Source of the DNA: JALQXV01 sp964540445
GTDB taxonomy: Bacteria; Patescibacteriota; Saccharimonadia; Saccharimonadales; 2-12-FULL-41-12
Direction of reading: 5' to 3'
Assembly: GCA_964540445.1 (NCBI GenBank)
Contig: CAZIMF010000032.1
Location: 1-9,255 of the forward strand
Length of the DNA stretch: 9,255 nucleotides
Both the position numbers and the translations under genes were made by a program. Shown here in pieces: positions 1 to 6,794 of the stretch (position 1 is its first letter; every line of letters starts with the position of its first letter). Below the pieces are notes generated by a model, which saw only the letters and a program-made list of their open reading frames with translations, was not told the origin of the DNA and ran no database searches.

Positions 1-1097
1 AAGCTAAAAAGAATGCACCGTGTATTATTTTCGTTGACGAAATTGACGCTGTCGGCCGTCGTCGTGGCTCTGGTATGGGTGGTGGGCACGACGAACGCGA
101 ACAGACGCTGAATCAGATTTTGGTTGAAATGGACGGTTTTGAACAAGGTCAGAACGTGATTGTGCTGGCCGCTACCAACCGTGCCGACGTACTTGATCCG
201 GCGCTACTTCGCCCCGGCCGTTTCGACCGTCGCGTAAACATTGATTTACCAGATCGTCGCGACCGCGAAGCAATCCTAAAAGTACATCTAAAGAAAAAAC
301 CAGTCGCTAAGTCTGTGGATATTTCTGCTTTGGCAGCTAAAACTGCCGGTAGCTCTGGTGCCGACCTGGCTAACATTGCCAACGAAGCAGCCATTTTGGC
401 AGCTCGTAAAAACAGCAAAGAAATTACCAACGATATTATTACCCAGGCCTTTGAAAAAGTTGCCATTGGTCCTGAGCGCAAAAGCAAAGTTATGAGCGAA
501 CACGAAAAAGAACTAACGGCATATCACGAAGCTGGCCACGCCATTGTTGGCCATGTCTTGCCCGACAGCGACTTAGTACATAAAGTAACCATTATTCCGC
601 GTGGTGGCACCGGCGGCGTAACCTGGTTTATCCCTCCCGAAGATAAAAGTTATCACAGCATCCGCGAATACAAAGATGTATTAGCACGTATGATGGGCGG
701 CCGTATTGCCGAAGAAGTCATGTATGGTAAAGACCAAGTTACTACCGGCGCTGGTTCTGACTTACAAAAAGCAGCCGAGCTAGCCCGCGACATGGTCATT
801 AGTCAGGGTATGGGCGATGGGCTGCGCAACCAAGTCTTCCACGTTGAATCAGGCATGATGTTTGAACGCATGACCCACGAAAAACAATATTCCGAAGACA
901 CCGCTAAACTGATTGATGAAGAAATCGAAAAACTTATAACCGAAGCCGCTGTTCGAGCCCGCGAAGTTATTAAGGCTAACAAGCCTTCACTCGAAGCGCT
1001 CAAAGAAGTTCTACTCGAAAAAGAAACCATTGAGGCCGAAGAAGTTATTGCTCTCTTAAAAGACTCACATTTACCGCGCGCCGCAGCTTTATACTAG
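1..1097 (+). CDS. ftsH: ATP-dependent zinc metalloprotease FtsH, C-terminal part (5' truncated by window)
   Basis: FtsH is a membrane-anchored AAA+ protease that unfolds and degrades misfolded or regulatory proteins at the cytoplasmic membrane as a hexamer. The reading frame is open from position 3 to the TAG at 1095-1097, about 364 residues. The visible part starts inside the AAA domain with the Walker B segment IIFVDEID (DEID at 36-47). The second region of homology follows (ATNRADVLDPALLRPGRFDRR, with the arginine fingers at 219-233). The M41 peptidase domain has the zinc site HEAGH at 525-539 and the likely third zinc ligand, Asp in GAGSDL, at 759-761. The C-terminal helical region is complete and ends PRAAALY. 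The N-terminal membrane segments and Walker A lie upstream of the window. An internal ATG at position 75 is not the start, because conserved sequence precedes it. All visible catalytic residues are intact. Confidence 0.97.
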   Translation, partial: AKKNAPCIIFVDEIDAVGRRRGSGMGGGHDEREQTLNQILVEMDGFEQGQNVIVLAATNRADVLDPALLRPGRFDRRVNIDLPDRRDREAILKVHLKKKPVAKSVDISALAAKTAGSSGADLANIANEAAILAARKNSKEITNDIITQAFEKVAIGPERKSKVMSEHEKELTAYHEAGHAIVGHVLPDSDLVHKVTIIPRGGTGGVTWFIPPEDKSYHSIREYKDVLARMMGGRIAEEVMYGKDQVTTGAGSDLQKAAELARDMVISQGMGDGLRNQVFHVESGMMFERMTHEKQYSEDTAKLIDEEIEKLITEAAVRAREVIKANKPSLEALKEVLLEKETIEAEEVIALLKDSHLPRAAALY

Positions 1098-1113
1098 ACA
1101 TTTAATCTAAAGT

Positions 1114-1133
1114 TAATTTACACCTGTAAATTA
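1114..1133. promoter_or_regulatory. Perfect 9-bp inverted repeat upstream of murJ, candidate operator
   Basis: The arms TAATTTACA (1114-1122) and TGTAAATTA (1125-1133) are exact reverse complements separated by CC. The 2-base centre is too short for an RNA hairpin loop and no T-run follows, so a DNA-level protein site is more likely than a terminator. The right arm contains TGTAAA (1125-1130), which lies 17 bases before the murJ -10 TATAAT, where a -35 element would sit. A bound protein would therefore cover the polymerase site. The cognate regulator is unknown. Confidence 0.5.
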
Positions 1134-1153
1134 TGTGCCGGTGCGCCTATAAT
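1125..1153 (+). promoter_or_regulatory. Predicted murJ promoter, near-leaderless
   Basis: A perfect -10 hexamer TATAAT lies at 1148-1153. A weak -35-like TGTAAA at 1125-1130 is 17 bases upstream of it. Nine bases separate the -10 from the GTG start at 1163, so the transcript should begin within a few bases of the start codon. No Shine-Dalgarno sequence fits in between. Confidence 0.6.
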
Positions 1154-1162
1154 AGGGCACTA

Positions 1163-2761
1163 GTGAACCGTCGCAAACGCCTTATCTCCCATGCTAATAA
1201 ACGACTGAGTCTCGGTAATGCCGCGGCCGTGCTTGTGTTTGCATCATTATTTGGTCTTGTCTTGGGCTTTTTACGTACTAAATTAGTTAATGCCAACTTT
1301 AGCGCCCTTGGCTCGCAGAGCACTGATGCATATTTTGCTGCATTTAAAATTCCGGACCTCTTTTTCTTTACCGTAGCTGCCGGTGCCCTGGGCGTTGCCT
1401 TCATGCCGTTCTTGGCCGACAAATTAGCCAAAAACGATCGACGGGCCATCTGGGATTTAAGTAACAGCCTACTTAATTTACTGGCAATTGTGATGTTTTT
1501 CGTCGGCGTTATAATTTTTGTATTTGCTGAGCCATTGATTGACCATATTGTGGCCCCTACCATGTCACCAGAGCAGCTTCATAATGCCACCACCATTATG
1601 CGTTTTGTAGCATTTAACCCGCTGCTATTTACTATCTCCGGTATTTTAACCAGTGTGCAACAAACATTTGGTCGCTTCTTCTTCTTTGCCATGGCTCCGT
1701 TGTTTTATAACATTTCAATTATTGCCAGTATTTATATTTTTCAGGATAGCCTGGGATTAATTGGGCTTGGTGTTGGTGCTATGATTGGTGCCGTCTTGCA
1801 GCTCCTTGTCTCGTTGTGTGGGTTCATCGGCCTTGGTTACAAGTATGAATTTTCGATTAAGCGCAGCAGCCGGGATTTTCGGCAGATGCTTCGACAGCTA
1901 CCTCCGCGGTCGCTTGATCAGGGTGTTGATTCGCTTAACAGTATTGTTGAATCAAACTTGGCCCGGCGGCTTGGTGAAGGAAAATTAAGTTACTACGAAA
2001 ACGCATTTATTTTGCATACGGCACCGACGTTATTGATTGGTACCACCATTTCTACTGCCGCCTTTCCGCGTTTGAATGACCGTTTATCCCAAAACCGCAG
2101 CGACTTGTTCCGGAAAGAGTTTTTACAAATCCTGAGAGTTATAATTTGGTTAACATTACCGGTGGTAGTGATTACTTATTTTGCCCGAGGTTATCTCGCG
2201 CGTTTAATTTTTACAAATGATGCTCCGCAAATCGCATTAATTCTAGGCTTCTTCACCGGTGCTATTTTATTCCGGACAATCTATGCCCTTGTTTCTCGTT
2301 GGTTTTACGCCCAGAAAGATACACGTACGCCGCTCTTTGTGTCGTTGTTCGCAATTGCCTTGAACCTTCTTTTGGCATACATTTTATCTAGGCCAGATGC
2401 CTATGACGTAGCCGGGCTGGCAATGGCCCAGTCACTTGTTGCCGCTGCTGAAGTTGTGATCTTATTTACTATTATGATTATCCGTGACCATAAACTTCTC
2501 GATAAGGACTTTTGGAGTGCTATTTATCGTATTTTGTCTGTAACTGGATTTACCATCATCGCGGCGTTTATTATGCTGTCGCTGTTGCCGCTTAATACCT
2601 CGGACCGTGGTTTTATAACGTTAGGCGCTAAACTTGGAGCCATATCAGCTGTGACGTTAGTTGTGCACTTCGGCATGTCAGCCCTCTTTGAGCTTGAAGA
2701 AGTAAGGCCGGTGGTTCGTAAAATTCGCAAACTTATTCTTGCACCAATTAAAGTTCAATAA
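1163..2761 (+). CDS. murJ: Lipid II flippase MurJ (MviN family)
   Basis: MurJ is a polytopic MOP-superfamily membrane protein that flips the peptidoglycan precursor lipid II across the cytoplasmic membrane. The 532-residue product is rich in hydrophobic segments throughout, consistent with about 14 transmembrane helices. The N-terminal family signature is visible: FLRT (Arg38), STDAYFAAFKIPDLFF (Asp55, residues 53-69) and a GALGVAFMP stretch (residues 74-82). A central PPRSLDQ motif (Arg249) precedes the helix bearing IVESNLARRL, matching the conserved arginine region of the lipid II cavity. I chose the GTG at 1163 over the in-frame ATG at 1133. The ATG lies upstream of the -10 hexamer and its extra residues (MCRCAYNRAL) are read through the promoter. 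The GTG is 9 bases after TATAAT, the same spacing as for lepA and the second kinase. The gene starts 65 bases after ftsH. Confidence 0.93.
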   Translation: MNRRKRLISHANKRLSLGNAAAVLVFASLFGLVLGFLRTKLVNANFSALGSQSTDAYFAAFKIPDLFFFTVAAGALGVAFMPFLADKLAKNDRRAIWDLSNSLLNLLAIVMFFVGVIIFVFAEPLIDHIVAPTMSPEQLHNATTIMRFVAFNPLLFTISGILTSVQQTFGRFFFFAMAPLFYNISIIASIYIFQDSLGLIGLGVGAMIGAVLQLLVSLCGFIGLGYKYEFSIKRSSRDFRQMLRQLPPRSLDQGVDSLNSIVESNLARRLGEGKLSYYENAFILHTAPTLLIGTTISTAAFPRLNDRLSQNRSDLFRKEFLQILRVIIWLTLPVVVITYFARGYLARLIFTNDAPQIALILGFFTGAILFRTIYALVSRWFYAQKDTRTPLFVSLFAIALNLLLAYILSRPDAYDVAGLAMAQSLVAAAEVVILFTIMIIRDHKLLDKDFWSAIYRILSVTGFTIIAAFIMLSLLPLNTSDRGFITLGAKLGAISAVTLVVHFGMSALFELEEVRPVVRKIRKLILAPIKVQ

Positions 2762-2790
2762 TCCTGTAAGCGGGAGCGAAAAACCCTCTC

Positions 2791-2799
2791 TGTTATAAT
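2791..2799 (+). promoter_or_regulatory. Predicted lepA promoter: extended -10, near-leaderless
   Basis: TGTTATAAT matches the extended -10 consensus TGnTATAAT, with the hexamer at 2794-2799. I see no good -35 at 16-18 bases upstream, which extended -10 promoters tolerate. The lepA ATG follows after exactly 9 bases and no Shine-Dalgarno sequence is present. Confidence 0.65.
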
Positions 2800-2808
2800 C
2801 AATCAGAT

Positions 2809-4590
2809 ATGGATCAGTCTCACATTCGGAATTTTTGTATTATTGCGCATATTGATCATGGCAAAAGTACACTTGCAGATCGGTTGCTGGAAGTGACCGG
2901 AACCGTAAAAAAGCGCGATATGAAGGCCCAGATGCTCGATAAAATGGATTTAGAGCGGGAAAAAGGTATTACTATCAAACTGGCACCAGTGAGGATGTCA
3001 CACAAAGGTTATCAGCTTAACCTGATTGATACACCTGGGCACGTAGATTTCTCGTATGAGGTATCACGGAGCCTTGAGGCTTGCGAAGGTGCTCTATTGG
3101 TAGTTGACGCTAGTCAGGGGATTCAAGCCCAAACGCTGGCCAATGTGTACCTTGCACTGGGTGCCGACCTAACAATTATCCCAATCCTAAACAAAATTGA
3201 CCTGCCAGCTGCCGATGTGCCAAAAGTTACCAGTGAAGTGGTGAGTCTTTTGGGTTGCAAACCCGAAGATATCTTGCAGATTAGTGCTAAAACCGGTGAC
3301 GGTGTAGAGGCGGTGCTTGATGCAGTCATCGAACGAATCAGTCCGCCAGCCAGCAATACGGCAACTACTACCCGGGCATTGATCTTTGATAGTTACTATG
3401 ACGATTACCGCGGTGTGGTTTTGTATGTTCGAGCAGTTGACGGCGCTATTAAAAAGAACGACGCTATAAAAATGCTGGCTACCGGAGCCGAAGGCATTGC
3501 ACTTGAAGTTGGCTCATTGGCTCCGGCTATGAGCCCCCAGGCTGAGGTTGCTACCGGCGAAATTGGTTATATTGTGACTAATTTGCGTAGTACCCGTGAA
3601 GCCAAAGTGGGTGACACGGTTACGCTGGCCCGTGACCCGGCAATTCAGGCGTTACCCGGCTATAAGGATGTGAAGCCATTTGTGTATGCCGGCTTCTTTC
3701 CAGAAAGCAATGAGCAATACCAGGACCTAAAGGACGCCATAGAAAAACTGACCTTGAGTGATTCGGCGTTACAGTATGAGCTTGAGAATTCGCCGGTATT
3801 GGGCTTTGGTGTACGAATTGGTTTTTTGGGCTTGCTGCACATGGATATTGTGCGTGAGCGATTGGAACGGGAATACAACCTTGACTTGATTATTACTAAT
3901 CCCAGCACCGACTATAAAGTAAGTTTATTAAGCGGTAATGAAATTGATATAAAAAGTGCCTCAGCCTTACCAGACCCGGCAAAAATTTTAGAAATTGCCG
4001 AACCATGGATTGCTGGTGAAATTGTGGTGCCCAAAGATTACGTCGGTGCCGTCATCCAACTGGTCGCCGGCAAACGCGGTATCCATAAAAACATTAGTTA
4101 TGTTGATGACCAACTGGCATTGGTGAGCTTTGATGCACCGCTCGCAAATCTTCTCACCGATTTCTACGACCAACTTAAAAGTGTCACTAGTGGCTACGGC
4201 AGCTTTAATTATGAGCTGTCTGGCTATCGGGTGGAGGATCTAGTGCGCGTGGATTTTTATGTGGCCGCCGAAATTGTGACGGCGCTATCAATTATGGTGC
4301 ACAAAACCGAAGCCGAGAGCATTGGCCGCATTGTAGTTGATAAACTTAAAGATGTGATTCCGCGTCAGAACTTTCAGATTCCAATTCAGGCAGCAATTGG
4401 CGGCCGCTTTATTGCCCGTGCCGATGTTAAAGCGTACCGCAAGGATGTAACCGATAAGCTGTACGGCGGTGATGTGACGCGCCGCAAGAAGTTGCTTGAA
4501 AAACAAAAGAAAGGTAAAGCTCGTGCCAAACGCTTTGGTAAAGTCGACATTCCGGCCGAAGCATTTACCGTATTATTAAAACGAGACTAA
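2809..4590 (+). CDS. lepA: Elongation factor 4 (LepA), ribosome back-translocase GTPase
   Basis: LepA/EF4 is a translational GTPase related to EF-G that acts on stalled ribosomes or affects initiation. Its 593 residues are the usual family length. The GTPase motifs are intact: G1 AHIDHGKS (residues 13-20), the G2 threonine in ITIK (54-57), G3 DTPGH (74-78), G4 NKID (128-131) and G5 SAK (159-161). Later domains show GFLGLLHMDIVRERLEREYNL, typical of the EF-G-like domain. The LepA-specific C-terminal domain is recognisable from RRKKLLEKQKKGKARAKRFG and the ending IPAEAFTVLLKRD, which separates it from EF-G and TypA. The residues after ITIK read LAPVRM where many LepA proteins have AQAVRL, a small divergence next to switch 1. 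The ATG at 2809 gives the canonical N-terminus just before the G1 strand. Confidence 0.97.
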   Translation: MDQSHIRNFCIIAHIDHGKSTLADRLLEVTGTVKKRDMKAQMLDKMDLEREKGITIKLAPVRMSHKGYQLNLIDTPGHVDFSYEVSRSLEACEGALLVVDASQGIQAQTLANVYLALGADLTIIPILNKIDLPAADVPKVTSEVVSLLGCKPEDILQISAKTGDGVEAVLDAVIERISPPASNTATTTRALIFDSYYDDYRGVVLYVRAVDGAIKKNDAIKMLATGAEGIALEVGSLAPAMSPQAEVATGEIGYIVTNLRSTREAKVGDTVTLARDPAIQALPGYKDVKPFVYAGFFPESNEQYQDLKDAIEKLTLSDSALQYELENSPVLGFGVRIGFLGLLHMDIVRERLEREYNLDLIITNPSTDYKVSLLSGNEIDIKSASALPDPAKILEIAEPWIAGEIVVPKDYVGAVIQLVAGKRGIHKNISYVDDQLALVSFDAPLANLLTDFYDQLKSVTSGYGSFNYELSGYRVEDLVRVDFYVAAEIVTALSIMVHKTEAESIGRIVVDKLKDVIPRQNFQIPIQAAIGGRFIARADVKAYRKDVTDKLYGGDVTRRKKLLEKQKKGKARAKRFGKVDIPAEAFTVLLKRD

Positions 4591-4591
4591 C

Positions 4592-5311
4592 ATGAGTCGA
4601 CTATTAACTCCGGATGAAGCGCAGTATTTTAAAAAAATCTTGGCTGAGTATAAGCCAGATGATGCGGTGCTTGAACAATTCAAATCAAGTAATTTTGCAG
4701 TTATAGCCGGACCAGCTGGGGCAGGTAAGGATACACTTCGTAATAGTTTAATTGCTGGGTATCCAGAGATCTACTTACCAATTCTATCTACTACAACCAG
4801 GCCGCCGCGCGACGGAGAAGTTGATGGCCAGACCTATCACTTTCGTACCATTGAAGAAGTAGAACAGGGTCTTAATCGTCGAGAATTTTTGCAAGCCGCT
4901 CTTGTACATAATCAGCAGGTATCGTGTTTGCACATTGATGAAGTTAACAAGCTTAACTTGCAGCAGTGCGGCTTAAGTATTTTGATTGCAAAAACCGAAG
5001 CAGACATGCGTGCTTATCACCCCAGGCTCAAAACAATTTTTGTAATTCCACCTGATAAAAAAACATTACTAGAACGAATTAATACGCAGCGCATGCTTGA
5101 TGATGCAGAGATAAAACGCCGACTTGATGCTGCCAAAACTGAACTTATGCAAGCCCTTGAATCACCCCACTACTACTGCCTAGTTAGTGATACAGTAGAA
5201 CATATTACAAAAGTTGCACATACATACCTTAAGGAAGATACCCGGAATGAAGATGAAGATAGTCGCGCTCGAGCGATTATACGTGAAATAGTAAAGTCAC
5301 TGAACGGTTAA
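4592..5311 (+). CDS. Guanylate-kinase-like P-loop kinase, first paralogue (substrate uncertain)
   Basis: The 239-residue protein has the fold signature of guanylate kinases, which phosphorylate GMP to GDP. It has about 35 extra N-terminal and 25 extra C-terminal residues compared with the usual 190-210. The P-loop is GPAGAGKDT (residues 40-48), with Asp where Gmk normally has Ser/Thr after Lys46. The GMP-binding loop STTTRPPRDGEVDG (66-79) is well conserved. Further along it departs from Gmk: the region matching the YGTS motif reads VSCLHI (110-115), and the acidic motif of the next strand reads LIAKTEAD (131-138). Lid and C-terminal parts (IFVIPP; ERINTQR; EIKRRLDAAKTEL) are kept. The ATG is one base after the lepA stop, with no clear Shine-Dalgarno, so it is probably translationally coupled to lepA. 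It could be a Gmk with altered specificity or a related nucleotide kinase. It is paralogous to the gene at 5637. Confidence 0.85.
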   Translation: MSRLLTPDEAQYFKKILAEYKPDDAVLEQFKSSNFAVIAGPAGAGKDTLRNSLIAGYPEIYLPILSTTTRPPRDGEVDGQTYHFRTIEEVEQGLNRREFLQAALVHNQQVSCLHIDEVNKLNLQQCGLSILIAKTEADMRAYHPRLKTIFVIPPDKKTLLERINTQRMLDDAEIKRRLDAAKTELMQALESPHYYCLVSDTVEHITKVAHTYLKEDTRNEDEDSRARAIIREIVKSLNG

Positions 5312-5314
5312 TGT

Positions 5315-5319
5315 TAGGA
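5315..5319 (+). promoter_or_regulatory. Shine-Dalgarno sequence of the 88-residue membrane protein gene
   Basis: TAGGA lies 7 bases before the ATG at 5327. This marks the gene as a leadered, operon-internal cistron, unlike its neighbour at 5637, which has a promoter abutting its start. Confidence 0.5.
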
Positions 5320-5326
5320 TAATGCT

Positions 5327-5593
5327 ATGACTGATAAGAAAAAAGATATCGTTCCATTCACCGAAAAAGAACAGCGACTCCTAGAGGGGTTGGCAAAAAG
5401 ACGTGATTCGGCCGAAGCGAAGTTCCCTCTCTCAACAGCGCTGCTTGTTACTTTTGGCGTAGTATCCGTTTTTTATGGCTTCGAAAAGATAATTGATAAA
5501 ATTGATTTTCTATCTAGAAATCCAATCATTCTACTTTTAATTGGCCTGACGACCTTGATCGTTACTGGTGCAGTACATAAAAAACTCAGCTAG
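5327..5593 (+). CDS. Small two-helix membrane protein, unknown function
   Basis: I do not recognise this 88-residue protein. It begins with a charged, lysine-rich cytoplasmic-type segment (MTDKKKDIVPFTEKEQRLLEGLAKRRDSAEAK split over residues 1-32). Two hydrophobic helices follow, at about residues 33-52 (ALLVTFGVVSVFYGF) and 66-84 (PIILLLIGLTTLIVTGAV), joined by a short charged loop (EKIIDKID). It ends KKLS. There is no cleavable signal peptide. With positive charge at both ends, N-in/C-in topology is likely. The ATG at 5327 has a Shine-Dalgarno and is 15 bases after the first kinase gene, so the two probably share a transcript. Its place between two paralogous kinase genes is suggestive but not evidence of a shared function. 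Confidence 0.75.
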   Translation: MTDKKKDIVPFTEKEQRLLEGLAKRRDSAEAKFPLSTALLVTFGVVSVFYGFEKIIDKIDFLSRNPIILLLIGLTTLIVTGAVHKKLS

Positions 5594-5621
5594 AACATAG
5601 GAGTTATTACAGAGATCGTTG

Positions 5622-5627
5622 TATAAT
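5622..5627 (+). promoter_or_regulatory. Predicted -10 element of the second kinase gene, near-leaderless
   Basis: A perfect TATAAT hexamer ends exactly 9 bases before the ATG at 5637. No convincing -35 was found at 16-18 bases upstream. No Shine-Dalgarno lies between the hexamer and the ATG, where the sequence is AGCTCTTTT. An AGGAG at 5599-5603 is too far away (33 bases) to serve. Confidence 0.6.
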
Positions 5628-5636
5628 AGCTCTTTT

Positions 5637-6347
5637 ATGGATACCCACCTCACGCAACAACTAGCCGACTACCGTGTACCGCCACAAGCGGTGGAACTTA
5701 TACGTACTGCTCATATCGTGTTTTTGGTGGGCGTAACTGCTGCTGGCAAAGATACGGTTATTGGTGAGTTGCTCAAGTCGGGCGATTATCACTATATTGT
5801 TTCCCACACTACTCGGCAGCCGCGCTATAACCATGGACTGCTCGAACAAGATGGACTCGAATACCATTTTATAACTCTTGAACAAGCCAGTACTATGCTT
5901 ACTAATCAGGAATTTATTGAAGCTAAACTAGTACACGGCAATGTATATGGAACCAGTATCGCCGAAATTCAAACAGCCAAAGACAAAGCAGAAATCGCCA
6001 TTAGTGAGATAGAAGTGCAAGGGATAGCCGAGTACCGCAGCGTATCTGATACGGTACTGCCAATATTCTTATTGCCGCCAGATTTTACAACCTGGCAGGA
6101 ACGTCTGGTTAAGCGCTATGGCGGTGAGTTTGATCCAGAAGATTTGCGTAAGCGCATGGAAACGGCTCGCATTGAATTGCAAGAAGCACTCGATAAAGAT
6201 TATTATGAATTCGTGGTAAATGATGACTTAGGCAAGACAATCCAGATTGTTGACGAAATTGCCCATGGCAGCGTATCTTCTGATAAAAACGCGCAAGCCA
6301 AAGCAGTTGCTCGTGAACTCCTGAATAGTATTGACAAAACACTGTAA
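5637..6347 (+). CDS. gmk: Guanylate kinase-like protein, second paralogue
   Basis: This 236-residue P-loop kinase resembles guanylate kinase (ATP + GMP to ADP + GDP) more fully than its upstream paralogue. The P-loop is GVTAAGKDT (residues 32-40), again with Asp after Lys38. SHTTRQPR (56-63) forms the GMP-binding loop, followed by an expanded segment before LEYHF where Gmk has GEVDG. It retains YGTS (104-107), the acidic EVQG (126-129), IFLLPP, the lid arginines (ERLVKRYGGEFDPEDLRKRMETARIEL) and VND (194-196). Short N- and C-terminal extensions match those of the gene at 4592 (both end in a helix of the type ARAIIRELLNS). I chose the ATG at 5637 because the in-frame TTG at 5619 lies partly upstream of the -10 hexamer. 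The gmk symbol is tentative because of the GKDT loop and altered GMP loop. Confidence 0.85.
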   Translation: MDTHLTQQLADYRVPPQAVELIRTAHIVFLVGVTAAGKDTVIGELLKSGDYHYIVSHTTRQPRYNHGLLEQDGLEYHFITLEQASTMLTNQEFIEAKLVHGNVYGTSIAEIQTAKDKAEIAISEIEVQGIAEYRSVSDTVLPIFLLPPDFTTWQERLVKRYGGEFDPEDLRKRMETARIELQEALDKDYYEFVVNDDLGKTIQIVDEIAHGSVSSDKNAQAKAVARELLNSIDKTL

Positions 6348-6379
6348 CGTAAGCGATTTTTATAATTGGCAAAATGTAG

Positions 6380-6385
6380 TACAGT
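6380..6385 (+). promoter_or_regulatory. Possible -10 element of the 130-residue ORF
   Basis: TACAGT fits the TAnnnT core of a -10 element and ends 9 bases before the ATG at 6395, matching the spacing at murJ, lepA and the second kinase. The match is weaker than those and no clear -35 is visible. A better hexamer, TATAAT at 6361-6366, lies further upstream but would leave a leader of about 20 bases. Confidence 0.4.
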
Positions 6386-6394
6386 TTCATAGCA

Positions 6395-6787
6395 ATGAGA
6401 ACTATAAATCCTGTTCGGCGCCGACTTAATCGTTCAATTGGAAAATCTATTGAGCGTATTCCTATGCGCGAAACAGGTAACCCTAATCCCTGGTCGTCGG
6501 GGCCATATGTAGTTAAGACTGATAAAGCCATGCTTTTGCGGAATCCCACTGAAAGCGAGCTGGGTACCTCCATTGTTACTATGTCTTTTAGCGGAGACTT
6601 TACTGTATCGCCACCTATTGTTGATCAAGTTACATACAGCCAAGAAATAGAATCCCAAATAGCCCATAGGTTTGAGGGTAGCCCCAAAGAGATTCATCTC
6701 TTAGATCTCTTTAAGGTTGGGGTAAATTTAGACCAAGTTTCGCACATGGTAATGGCACCAGCCGTTGCTAGCACTCTTGACACTTGA
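6395..6787 (+). CDS. Hypothetical protein of 130 residues upstream of hrcA
   Basis: I do not recognise the family. The N-terminal third is strongly basic (RRRLNRSIGKSIERIPMR, residues 8-25), followed by a proline/tryptophan-containing stretch (ETGNPNPWSSGPY). The C-terminal half has mixed polar and hydrophobic character (EIHLLDLFKVGVNLDQVSHMVMAP, 99-122). There is no signal peptide or membrane helix. Codon use resembles its neighbours, and the frame fills the gap between the second kinase and hrcA. The ATG at 6395 lacks a Shine-Dalgarno but has a -10-like hexamer 9 bases upstream. The last residues (about ASTLDT) are encoded inside the hrcA CIRCE operator and -35 region. It is the only complete gene here that ends in TGA. 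Longer antisense frames overlap it but run through the kinase gene and look like shadows. Confidence 0.6.
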   Translation: MRTINPVRRRLNRSIGKSIERIPMRETGNPNPWSSGPYVVKTDKAMLLRNPTESELGTSIVTMSFSGDFTVSPPIVDQVTYSQEIESQIAHRFEGSPKEIHLLDLFKVGVNLDQVSHMVMAPAVASTLDT

Positions 6788-6794
6788 GTGCCAA
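6768..6794. promoter_or_regulatory. CIRCE operator of hrcA-grpE
   Basis: CTAGCACTC - 9 bases - GAGTGCCAA closely matches the CIRCE consensus TTAGCACTC-N9-GAGTGCTAA, with one mismatch per arm. The spacer starts with TTGACA, the -35 hexamer of the hrcA promoter. HrcA binding here should block its own operon, the classic autoregulatory loop. The operator overlaps the 3' end of the preceding ORF. Confidence 0.95.

Noticed and set aside
1133..1162. In-frame ATG 30 bases upstream of the chosen murJ GTG
   Set aside because: The extension would be read through the predicted -10 hexamer and starts upstream of it, so the main transcript would not contain it. The extra residues do not look like MurJ.
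2762..2790. Terminator between murJ and lepA
   Set aside because: The GGG...CCC pairing around an A-rich loop is only about three base pairs, and no T-run follows on the + strand.
5619..5636. TTG start for the second kinase
   Set aside because: The codon begins upstream of the TATAAT at 5622-5627, so transcripts from that promoter would exclude it. The ATG at 5637 has the recurring 9-base spacing.
6331..6366. TTGACA (6331) and TATAAT (6361) as one promoter
   Set aside because: The spacer is 24 bases, well outside the usual 16-18, and TTGACA lies within the coding end of the second kinase.
6348..6366. T-run after the second kinase as a Rho-independent terminator
   Set aside because: The run of five T at 6357-6361 has no stable GC-rich stem directly before it.
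6109..6573. 154-residue antisense open frame across the end of the second kinase and start of the 130-residue ORF
   Set aside because: It runs through well-conserved kinase codons on the other strand, lacks a promoter or Shine-Dalgarno I could see, and its protein has no recognisable features. It is best explained as a shadow frame.
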